DNA from: an uncultured Collinsella sp. | Lineage (GTDB): Bacteria; Actinomycetota; Coriobacteriia; Coriobacteriales; Coriobacteriaceae | Direction of reading: 5' to 3' | Assembly (NCBI GenBank): GCA_900541235.1 | Contig: UQIW01000002.1 | Span: 62,001-126,000, forward strand | DNA length: 64,000 nucleotides | In this document: in pieces, positions 33,631-39,794 of the stretch | How positions within the stretch are numbered: the stretch's first letter is position 1 | Layout: each line of letters opens with the position of its first letter | Translations under genes and position numbers: made by a program | Notes under the pieces: model-generated | Seen by the model: only the letters and a program-made list of their open reading frames with translations | What the model was told of the DNA's origin: nothing | The model's database searches: none

Positions 33631-33764
33631 AGCCCCTTCGCCTCGTTAAGCTCATGGGCGGCATCCAGCCACTCGTTCAGGCGCATGTCGGCGTGCATCC
33701 AGTCGGCTTCCATGAAGGCCTCGTAAGCATCGCGCTCGCGCTTCTCAAGCTCCTCAATCGTCAT
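33627..33764 (-). CDS. Mini acidic protein, 45 residues
   Basis: MTIEELEKRERDAYEAFMEA then DWMHADMRLNEWLDAAHELN: an amphipathic, strongly acidic helix with Trp/Met residues and no membrane segment. RBS AAGGAG is 7 bases upstream, inside the preceding gene. No family recognised; in size and charge it resembles phage-encoded inhibitor peptides, which is only a suggestion. Confidence 0.55.
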   Translation of the reverse strand: MTIEELEKRERDAYEAFMEADWMHADMRLNEWLDAAHELNEAKGL

Positions 33765-33906
33765 TTCCTTCTCCTTCTTTCTGGTCTTGGGGGATGAGAT
33801 GCTTTTCTATGTCGTTGACTTTTATCTGAATGCGGACGACCCCAAATAACAGCGCCACGCACATGCCGGCACAGAAGTTGAGCGTCCATTGGGTCATGTC
33901 AGGCAT
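33754..33906 (-). CDS. Mini membrane protein, 50 residues (MPD paralogue 2)
   Basis: MPDMTQWTLNFCAGMCVALL: one hydrophobic helix (residues 8-26) followed by a charged tail (QIKVNDIEKHLIPQDQKEGE). It starts with MPD, has a helix then a basic/amphipathic tail, and follows GGAGG, exactly like its neighbour at 33899. The pair looks like a tandem duplication. Small single-span proteins with cytoplasmic coiled tails can be spanin or holin-like, but the early position argues otherwise. Confidence 0.55.
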   Translation of the reverse strand: MPDMTQWTLNFCAGMCVALLFGVVRIQIKVNDIEKHLIPQDQKEGEGNDD

Positions 33907-34039
33907 CCATTCCTCCTTCCCGCTTAACCTGCTTGGCGAGGTCGCGCTTGATCTCTTTGACGGAATCGTAGATTCGCTCGATCCTGAAGAGGATCACTAG
34001 AAACCAAGAAGCGATTGCCCAGAATTGCCAGTCAGGCAT
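33899..34039 (-). CDS. Mini membrane protein, 46 residues (MPD paralogue 1)
   Basis: MPDWQFWAIASWFLVILFRI: one hydrophobic helix (residues 4-19) followed by a basic amphipathic tail (ERIYDSVKEIKRDLAKQVKR). GGAGG lies 5-6 bases before the ATG. It is the first of the small genes after the Cro-like gene and is related in layout to the gene at 33754. Confidence 0.55.
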   Translation of the reverse strand: MPDWQFWAIASWFLVILFRIERIYDSVKEIKRDLAKQVKREGGMDA

Positions 34040-34089
34040 CCATTCCTCCCCTCCCTTTGCCTTCTGCGATATTGGCTTGGTGGTTTTGG

Positions 34090-34284
34090 CTACTCGGTCG
34101 GAAAATCCTCGATTTCCAGATCAAGCTCATGGCAGAGATTTACAAGCTCAATGCCAGTCAGCTTTCGCGTTCCCGCCAAGCTGCGACGAAGCAACTCAGG
34201 CTCCATGTCGACTCGCCGTGCAAGCTCGGCGATGGTTATTCCGCGCTTCTTAATTGCGGATGAGACAGTGTTTTGGATACCCAT
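34090..34284 (-). CDS. Cro-like repressor of the phage switch
   Basis: A 64-residue HTH protein (GIQNTVSSAIKKRGITIAEL then ARRVDMEPELLRRSLAGTRK) with no other domain. The start at 34284 follows AGGAGG at 8 bases. It is the first gene transcribed leftward from the promoter at 34325-34352 and faces the CI-like gene across the operators, so it likely turns off the CI promoter during lytic growth. Confidence 0.85.
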   Translation of the reverse strand: MGIQNTVSSAIKKRGITIAELARRVDMEPELLRRSLAGTRKLTGIELVNLCHELDLEIEDFPTE

Positions 34285-34299
34285 AGGACTTACCTCCTT

Positions 34300-34387
34300 C
34301 CTACGTTTTGTAGGTACGCGTTTCATAATACCTACGTTTTGTAGGTTGTCAACAATAATTTATAGCGATATTCCTACGTTTTGTAGA
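34300..34387. promoter_or_regulatory. Divergent immunity switch: three palindromic operators
   Basis: Three near-identical 15-bp palindromes CCTAC-GTTTT-GTAGG are present: O1 at 34300-34314, O2 at 34331-34345, O3 at 34373-34387 (last base A). Start-to-start spacing is 31 and 42 bp, close to three and four helical turns, so bound dimers would lie on one face. O2 fills the spacer of the leftward promoter and O3 overlaps the -35 of the rightward promoter. These should bind the CI-like and Cro-like proteins. Confidence 0.9.
34325..34352 (-). promoter_or_regulatory. Leftward early promoter (PR-like)
   Basis: On the minus strand -35 TTGACA (34347-34352) and -10 TATTAT (34325-34330) are separated by 16 bp. 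The spacer is almost exactly operator O2, so a bound repressor would block RNA polymerase. It drives cro and the lytic early genes. Confidence 0.85.
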
Positions 34388-34412
34388 CAGCAGAAATTTA
34401 GTCGAGTATTAT
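34384..34412 (+). promoter_or_regulatory. Rightward promoter of the CI-like gene
   Basis: -35 TAGACA (34384-34389), 17-bp spacer, -10 TATTAT (34407-34412), and start about 30 bp before the ATG at 34443. AAGGAGG is the ribosome site. The -35 overlaps operator O3 (34373-34387), which suggests negative autoregulation or Cro repression of the repressor gene. Confidence 0.75.
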
Positions 34413-34442
34413 TTGCTTAGCGACTAAGGAGGTTGATAGCTA

Positions 34443-34811
34443 ATGGAGCCTGGAAGAGCATACCTAGCAAAAAAGTTAAGTGAGATTAGACAGTCATGCG
34501 GCGAGAACGTCGATGAAGTTGGTAAGGCTGTTTCCAAAAGCGGTAAGACGATCAGTGCATGGGAGGTCGGCAGAGGTCAACCGGATGCTGATTCACTCAT
34601 TAAGCTGTGCAAGCATTTTGGAGTGCCAATCTCATACTTTTATGACGATGGTGATTTCGAGCTATCAGCTGAAGAAAAGAAGCTGGTTGAAAAATATCGC
34701 CTTCTTGAAGCACATGAACAAGAGGCCGCAATGCGTTATCTGGATTTCGTATACAAGACAAAGCCAGTGTTTGAAGAACATGATTCAACCTCTCAAGACG
34801 AGGAGGAATAA
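34443..34811 (+). CDS. CI-like immunity repressor
   Basis: A 122-residue repressor. Residues 5-65 are a HTH_3 domain (LAKKLSEIRQSCGENVDEVG, KAVSKSGKTISAWEVGRGQP). The remaining 55 residues are a helical acidic tail (ELSAEEKKLVEKYRLLEAHE) seen in short phage repressors. There is no S24/LexA-type Ser-Lys peptidase domain, so RecA-driven self-cleavage is not expected and induction may need an antirepressor or protease. It has its own promoter overlapped by operator O3. Confidence 0.88.
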   Translation: MEPGRAYLAKKLSEIRQSCGENVDEVGKAVSKSGKTISAWEVGRGQPDADSLIKLCKHFGVPISYFYDDGDFELSAEEKKLVEKYRLLEAHEQEAAMRYLDFVYKTKPVFEEHDSTSQDEEE

Positions 34812-34813
34812 GC

Positions 34814-35503
34814 ATGGGAGATTACGACGACAACGAGAAGGACGACGACTACTACAGCGAGGAGGACTTGGAGTTCGACCTCGAGCGCATGAGGAAGGAA
34901 ACGGAGGAGTTCAAGCGCAACGGCGAGCTGCGCCTTGAGGAGCTCAAGAGCGCCATCAGCGCCAAAAAGGGCAAGCAGGAGTTCACCCCCACGCACGATT
35001 ACGGCAAGTTCGCCATCGACACCGAGCACGGCGTCATCTGCGTGAAGAGGGCGACCGCAGCGGTCAAGAAGAAGGGTATGGGCATCGCCGGCAAGGCCAC
35101 GCTCGCGCTATTCACTGGCGGTCTTTCGCTGGTCGCTGAAAAGGCGATGGAGGCGAAGCCCTACTACGCCCCCATCGCATCCATTCGCGGCTTCTCTGTG
35201 CTCGTGGACGGCTCCGAGGCGACCACCGGCAGTTTCGGCGGCGGCTCGATGACATTCGGCGGCCAGAGTAACTTCTCCATGTCGGGCATGAGCGGCAATT
35301 TCGTCTCCGACAAGCAGAAGTACGTCGATACGCTCGCCCTGAAAATCGACTTCAACGACCTCGACATGCCTACCACGGTCATCACGTACATCAGTGAGCG
35401 CACGAAGACCTCGAGCCGCGACTACCGCAAGGCCGAGGGTGAGCTGATGAACGCTGTTGGCGCTCTCGAGATCATTCTCAATCAGGAGCGAGCCACCTGG
35501 TAG
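34814..35503 (+). CDS. Lysogeny-module protein of unknown function
   Basis: A 229-residue protein immediately after the repressor (2-bp gap), so probably expressed in the lysogen. Residues 1-60 are very acidic coiled coil (GDYDDNEKDDDYYSEEDLEF). A middle strand-rich domain (YGKFAIDTEHGVICVKRATA, IRGFSVLVDGSEATTGSFGG) with a small glycine-rich hydrophobic segment (GIAGKATLALFTGGLSLVAE) resembles bacterial PH-like domains. No membrane anchor is certain. Candidates are superinfection immunity or host-conversion factor. Codon use is more GC-rich than the repressor gene beside it. Confidence 0.65.
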   Translation: MGDYDDNEKDDDYYSEEDLEFDLERMRKETEEFKRNGELRLEELKSAISAKKGKQEFTPTHDYGKFAIDTEHGVICVKRATAAVKKKGMGIAGKATLALFTGGLSLVAEKAMEAKPYYAPIASIRGFSVLVDGSEATTGSFGGGSMTFGGQSNFSMSGMSGNFVSDKQKYVDTLALKIDFNDLDMPTTVITYISERTKTSSRDYRKAEGELMNAVGALEIILNQERATW

Positions 35504-35505
35504 CG

Positions 35506-35526
35506 ATAAACAGATTTTCTGTTTAT
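35506..35526 (+). repeat. Perfect 9-bp hairpin after the lysogeny gene
   Basis: ATAAACAGA-TTT-TCTGTTTAT begins 2 bases after the stop of the 34814 gene. No T-tract follows directly, so it is an mRNA stabiliser or protein-binding palindrome as well as a possible weak terminator. Confidence 0.5.
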
Positions 35527-35592
35527 AGAAGAAAGCGCCCCACCATCCGCCAAGACACGTGGAGCGCTAAACAATCCCATCCAAGCTGCAAG

Positions 35593-35625
35593 AGTCGGCT
35601 ATGCCCGACAGGAGGGACTTTTTTA
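35593..35625 (+). terminator. Hairpin plus T-run before int
   Basis: GTCGG-ctatgc-CCGAC is followed 9 bases later by six T. An AGCGCcCCAC/GTGGaGCGCT hairpin lies just before it (35535-35570). Together they could attenuate transcription into int. An AGGAGGG ribosome site overlaps the spacer. Confidence 0.45.
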
Positions 35626-35628
35626 ATT

Positions 35629-36759
35629 ATGACACGTTCGTCATGGGGGACGAAGACCAAAATCACCAAGAACAAATGGCGCATCAGGTGGTGCGAGTGG
35701 GACGGGCTGAATCGCGTTCGCCGCTCAAAGACGCTCTACCCCTGCACCTCACGCGAAGCGGACGATGAGCTGCGCCGCCTTTGGCAACTCCACCGCCTGC
35801 CGCCCAATGAGCGCGTGATACCATGCCCGACATTCGAGCAATGCTGGGACGAATGGTATTTCCCGCAGCTGGAAAAGCAGCTTGAGACCGGCGATATGTC
35901 GCGCAGCACATTCGTCAATTACCGTAGTGCATGGAGGTCAAAGGTCTCGCCGAAATGGGCAAACGTTGCCATGAATAAAGTGCGAGTTGAAGAGTACCAG
36001 CGTTGGTTGGACAAGTTCACTGCGGCTCAGGCTCACGTCTCGCACATCATCGTTCTCAACCTCGTCAATTGCGCAAGGCTTCATGACGTGGACGGCATTT
36101 CTTTTATCGACGCAAAATACAAAATGCCGCGCGAAAAGAAAAACACAGGCGACAGCGGGCTAGAAGTCTACACGGTAGCCGAAATTGACAGCATCCTTGA
36201 ATCGTTGCGAGATAGTCGCATCGAGAGCATGGCGATTCTAATGGCTAAAGGCTCATGCCGTGTCGGCGAAGCGGCGGCGGCGGCGGTAAAAGACATTACG
36301 TTTGATGAATACAATGGTCGCACGTACGCCGTCTACGACCTTTATCACCAGTATTCTCAGAACAACAGCTTTGAGCCGCTTAAGACGGCAGAAAGCCGCC
36401 GTGCAATCATCATTCCGCCACCATGGAGCTTGCGGCTCGCCGAGATAGCAAAGCAACGCACTGAAGACCAAGAGCCATACATCTGCGACAAAGGCACGGG
36501 AATGCCGATGGATCGCAAGAGGATTACAGATGAGTGGCTCAGCTATTACAGGAATGGGACGATTGATTTGCGCTACCTGACCATGACCAAGTTGCGCAAC
36601 TCATGGGCAACCGCGATGCTTTGGAAGTACGGCATTCCCGCCCAGATGGTGGACAAAATGATGGGGCATGCCGCAAAGAATATTCTCGGCAAACACTACG
36701 ACCGCCCCGACAAAGAACTGTTCATCGAGACGGTCGATAGCGCGTATTTCGGAAATTAG
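35629..36759 (+). CDS. int: Tyrosine integrase
   Basis: A 376-residue site-specific recombinase. N-terminal arm-binding and core-binding domains are at about 1-165 (FEQCWDEWYFPQLEKQLETG). In the catalytic domain Arg211 is visible (GSCRVGEAA), with a Lys252 candidate, Arg323 (TKLRNSWA), His347 (MMGHA) and the nucleophile Tyr357 (GKHYDRP). The usual His of the H-x-x-R box is replaced by Thr (TMTKLR), as in other actinobacterial 'LRNSW...MMGH' integrases. It sits at the right end of the prophage beside the host era gene. Confidence 0.93.
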   Translation: MTRSSWGTKTKITKNKWRIRWCEWDGLNRVRRSKTLYPCTSREADDELRRLWQLHRLPPNERVIPCPTFEQCWDEWYFPQLEKQLETGDMSRSTFVNYRSAWRSKVSPKWANVAMNKVRVEEYQRWLDKFTAAQAHVSHIIVLNLVNCARLHDVDGISFIDAKYKMPREKKNTGDSGLEVYTVAEIDSILESLRDSRIESMAILMAKGSCRVGEAAAAAVKDITFDEYNGRTYAVYDLYHQYSQNNSFEPLKTAESRRAIIIPPPWSLRLAEIAKQRTEDQEPYICDKGTGMPMDRKRITDEWLSYYRNGTIDLRYLTMTKLRNSWATAMLWKYGIPAQMVDKMMGHAAKNILGKHYDRPDKELFIETVDSAYFGN

Positions 36760-36834
36760 TTAGGTACCCGTAAGGACAAGTTAGGACGCAAAACCTTTAT
36801 GCAAGCGTTCTACCTGCGGGTTTGTTAAACTACC
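36760..36834. other. Candidate right attachment region (attR) between int and era
   Basis: Seventy-five bases between the integrase stop and the host era stop. It contains repeats of AGGACAAGTTAGGAC type (36771-36786) that could be arm sites, and the 22-bp sequence AAGCGTTCTACCTGCGGGTT plus TG (36803-36824), which recurs inverted at 17379-17400. The core cannot be proven because the left attachment site is outside the window. Confidence 0.4.
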
Positions 36835-37902
36835 TTAGTCCTCGGCGTTGTAGCCAAAGCGGCGAATCTGGGCCTCGTCGTCACGCCAGCCGGCCTTGAC
36901 CTTCACGTCCAGCTCCAAAAAGACCTGCGTGCCAAAGATACGCTCAAGATCGCGACGGGCGTCGATACCGATATGCTTGATCATCTCGCCGCCCTTGCCG
37001 ATGATGATGCCCTTTTGGCCCTCGCGCTCGACGTAAATGGTGGCGTGCACGCGCAGTACCTTCTTGGTCTGCTCGAGTGCATCGCAGATCACGCCAACGG
37101 AGTGCGGGATCTCATCACGGGTGCGGCGCAAAACCTTCTCGCGCACAAACTCGGCAACGAGCGTTTCGTCGGAAGCGTCGGTACCCATATCCTCGGGGAA
37201 CCAACGCGGACCCTCGGGCAAAAAGTGCGCAACGGTCTCGATAAAGGCATCGACGTTGAAGTTCTTGACCGACGACGTCACGATCTCGTCGTCATATTCC
37301 ATGAGCTCGTGGGCTGCCTTGAGCTGCTCCATGACCTGTGCGGGGTCGGCCTCATCGGCCTTAGTGAGCACCAGGACCTTCTTGCAACGGGCGCATCTGA
37401 CGCGCTCGGCAACCCAGGCGTCTCCCCTGCCGATCGGTTTGGTGGCATCAATCAAAAACGCGACGACATCAACATCGTTCAGCTCGAACAGCGCGCTCTT
37501 GTTGAGCTCGGATCCCAGGCCGTCCTTGGGCTTATGAATACCCGGGGTATCGACAAAGACCAGCTGGTAGCCGGGACGGTTGACGACGGCGCGCATGCGG
37601 CGGCGGGTCGTCTGGGCCACCGGCGAGGTGATGGCGACCTTTTTGCCATAGCAGGCGTTGAGCAGCGTAGACTTGCCGGCGTTGGGACGACCGACCAGGG
37701 CCACAAAGCCGCTGCGGAAACCGGGCTCCACGTCGCCAAAGCCCGCGAGGTTGTCGTCCTCGTCGCACAGGGCGTCGAGCTCCTCATCGCTCATGCCCTC
37801 AAACGGGTCGAACTCCTCGACTTCCTCGAGCTCCTCGGTATCCACCGCGTCCAGGGACTCGTCGTCCAAAATCTCATCGGCAGACTGCATATTGTCGGAC
37901 AT
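36835..37902 (-). CDS. era: GTPase Era, ribosome assembly factor
   Basis: A 355-residue protein: G-domain with G1 GRPNAGKS, G2/G3 DTPGIHKP and G4 TKAD, followed by a KH domain (GIIIGKGGEMIKHIGIDAR) that binds the 3' end of 16S rRNA. Extra: an acidic N-terminal extension of about 63 residues (DEILDDESLDAVDTEELEEV) not found in short Era proteins. It follows dgkA in the same direction. The prophage is integrated just past its stop codon. Confidence 0.96.
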   Translation of the reverse strand: MSDNMQSADEILDDESLDAVDTEELEEVEEFDPFEGMSDEELDALCDEDDNLAGFGDVEPGFRSGFVALVGRPNAGKSTLLNACYGKKVAITSPVAQTTRRRMRAVVNRPGYQLVFVDTPGIHKPKDGLGSELNKSALFELNDVDVVAFLIDATKPIGRGDAWVAERVRCARCKKVLVLTKADEADPAQVMEQLKAAHELMEYDDEIVTSSVKNFNVDAFIETVAHFLPEGPRWFPEDMGTDASDETLVAEFVREKVLRRTRDEIPHSVGVICDALEQTKKVLRVHATIYVEREGQKGIIIGKGGEMIKHIGIDARRDLERIFGTQVFLELDVKVKAGWRDDEAQIRRFGYNAED

Positions 37903-37914
37903 GGGAATCCCTTT

Positions 37915-38292
37915 CTAAATAAAGCCGAGCGCGTGGGCAAATACCAGCACGCCCACAATTGCGGCGGTGATGGAAAGAATGTAAACAGAGGCGGCGGCGA
38001 TGTCCTTCGCACGCTTGGCCAGCGGATGGAGCTCCTGGGTCGCTAGGTCGACGATAGCCTCCATAGCGGTGTTGCACAGCTCGCCGTGAATCACCAGGCC
38101 ACAACAGATGATAATCGTGGCCCACTCGGCAATGTCGAGGCCCACGATACAGCCGGCAATGACGGTGCACACGCCCGCCACGAGCATGACCTTGATGTTG
38201 CGCTCGGTCTTGACGGCGGTAACGAAGCCCTCCATGGCGTAGGAAAACGACTTTAAGAAGGACGGATGGTCCTTGTTCGATCCGGGAATCAT
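37915..38292 (-). CDS. dgkA: Diacylglycerol/undecaprenol kinase (DgkA family)
   Basis: A 125-residue integral membrane kinase. Three hydrophobic segments (VMLVAGVCTVIAGCIVGLDI, WATIIICCGLVIHG, SVYILSITAAIVGVLVFAHA) and the family signature ELCNTAMEAIVDLATQELHP with the conserved Glu and Asn, then LAKRAKDIAAAS. In Gram-positives this protein phosphorylates undecaprenol. The neighbours era and ybeY are a common arrangement. Confidence 0.9.
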   Translation of the reverse strand: MIPGSNKDHPSFLKSFSYAMEGFVTAVKTERNIKVMLVAGVCTVIAGCIVGLDIAEWATIIICCGLVIHGELCNTAMEAIVDLATQELHPLAKRAKDIAAASVYILSITAAIVGVLVFAHALGFI

Positions 38293-38301
38293 AGACGGCT
38301 C

Positions 38302-38811
38302 CTAGTCGTGGGCGTGGTTGGTGACGGGGCCGACGTGGACTAGCTTGGGGTCCTCGCCGCGCTCGAACGCCAGATCGCGCAGGATGGCGTCCTCGCGGGC
38401 CTCCATGACCTCGGCCTCGTCGTCCTCGATATGGTCATAGCCCAGCAAGTGCAGCATGCCGTGTACGAGCATCAGACGACACTCGTCAGCGGAGCTATTG
38501 CCAAAACCGGGGGCCTGACGGGCAATAACCTGCGGGGCCAAGATGATATCGCCGAGCTCGAGCGTCTCGTCGGCGGGAATATCCTCGTCAAAGGCCGAGT
38601 CGCATTCAAACGAGAGCACATCGGTGGTGCGGTCGATACCGCGCCACTCGTGGTTGAGCTCGTGCATCTCGTCCTCGTCGACATACGAAAGGGAAATCTC
38701 GACTTCACGCTCAACGCCCTCGGCGGCAAGCACAACCTCGCAGATGTGCTCCACCTCCTGGGCATCGAGCAGCGTATCGAGCTCGGCATCGTTGCTGATC
38801 AATACACTCAA
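38302..38811 (-). CDS. ybeY: Endoribonuclease YbeY, rRNA maturation
   Basis: A 169-residue metalloenzyme processing 16S rRNA ends. The zinc motif HGMLHLLGYDH (H-x3-H-x5-H) is present near residue 115. Length is normal with an extra C-terminal stretch ending THAHD. Start overlaps the phoH stop by 4 bases (ATGA). Confidence 0.95.
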   Translation of the reverse strand: MSVLISNDAELDTLLDAQEVEHICEVVLAAEGVEREVEISLSYVDEDEMHELNHEWRGIDRTTDVLSFECDSAFDEDIPADETLELGDIILAPQVIARQAPGFGNSSADECRLMLVHGMLHLLGYDHIEDDEAEVMEAREDAILRDLAFERGEDPKLVHVGPVTNHAHD

Positions 38812-39794
38812 CGGGACTCCTTTCGGTCGCGCGGGCGCTGCTCACGCACGTCATCATAAGCATCGTATGCCTCGACGATACGTCCCACCAAGGCATGGCG
38901 CACCACGTCGGCACGCTCGAGGTGCGAAAATGCGACATCGTCGACACGGCCCAAAATCTGCTCAACGTCAGCAAGACCGCCGCGACGACCAACCAGGTCG
39001 CGCTGACTCAGGTCGCCGGTAATCACAAACTTGGAGTTGAAGCCCAGGCGCGTCAGGAACATCTTCATCTGCTCGGGCGTGGTATTTTGCGCCTCGTCGA
39101 GTACCACGAAAGCATCGCTCAGCGTGCGGCCGCGCATGTAGGCAAGCGGGGCGATCTCGATCACGCCGCGCTCCATAAGCTCATCGGTTCGCTCGCGATC
39201 CATCATGTCAAAAAGGGCGTCGTAGAGCGGACGCATGTAGGGATCGATCTTTTCCTCAAGGGTACCGGGCAAAAAGCCCAGATTCTCCCCCGCCTCGACA
39301 ACCGGACGCGTCAAGATCAGACGACCCACCTCGTGACGCTTGAGCGCGGCAACGGCGAGCGCCATGGCCAGATAGGTCTTACCGGTACCGGCAGGACCCA
39401 AGCCAAACGTGATGGTATGCGAGCGGATGGCATCCACATAGCGCTTTTGCCCGAGCGTCTTGGGGCGAATGACGCGGCCGCGATACGAAAGCAGCACGTC
39501 ATCGCGAAGCGACGTAGTCTCGTGCTCACCGTCGCGCAGGACGGCCAGACAGCGAGAAACATCGTCGGCAGACAGCGTGCGCCCGGCGGCCGCCTCGCGA
39601 AAAGCATGCTCGAAAAAGCGCGCCACGAGTTCGACCTCGTTCGGGTCGCCGCTCACGGAGATGCTATCGCCACGGGCGACCACATGAGCGCGAACCAAGC
39701 TCTCCAGCGCACGAAGGACGCCGTCGCCGGCACCCAAAACGCGCGAGGGATCAATTCCCTCGGGAACGGTAAGTCTAATCTTCGAGGCTTCCAT
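38808..39794 (-). CDS. phoH: PhoH-family ATPase
   Basis: A 328-residue RNA-linked ATPase. Walker A is GPAGTGKTYLA; Walker B FVVLDEAQN; signature PLAYMRGRTLSDAF (PhoH). The ATG at 39794 (MEASKIRL) follows GGGAGG; a longer frame overlaps mtaB further. Genes run mtaB-phoH-ybeY-dgkA-era, a conserved Gram-positive order. Confidence 0.95.
   Translation of the reverse strand: MEASKIRLTVPEGIDPSRVLGAGDGVLRALESLVRAHVVARGDSISVSGDPNEVELVARFFEHAFREAAAGRTLSADDVSRCLAVLRDGEHETTSLRDDVLLSYRGRVIRPKTLGQKRYVDAIRSHTITFGLGPAGTGKTYLAMALAVAALKRHEVGRLILTRPVVEAGENLGFLPGTLEEKIDPYMRPLYDALFDMMDRERTDELMERGVIEIAPLAYMRGRTLSDAFVVLDEAQNTTPEQMKMFLTRLGFNSKFVITGDLSQRDLVGRRGGLADVEQILGRVDDVAFSHLERADVVRHALVGRIVEAYDAYDDVREQRPRDRKESR

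Larger units (their letters stand above)
1..36830. mobile_element. Integrated siphovirus-type prophage, left end outside window
   Basis: A continuous block of phage genes runs from the left edge to the integrase ending at 36,759. It has an HK97-like head (portal, prohead protease, capsid), a long flexible-tail module (tape measure, Dit, tail endopeptidase), a replication and recombination module, an immunity switch and a tyrosine integrase. Endolysin and holin genes and the left attachment site are not visible and probably lie left of base 1. The right boundary is inferred to lie between int (36,759) and the era stop codon (36,835). All essential head and tail genes are intact, so the element may be functional. 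Confidence 0.95.

Noticed and set aside
34300..34387. CRISPR-like short repeats
   Set aside because: Only three copies, palindromic, with unequal short spacers and promoter elements between them; operators explain them better.
36760..36834. tRNA gene as attachment site
   Set aside because: No cloverleaf or CCA-like end is visible; integration seems to be beside era.
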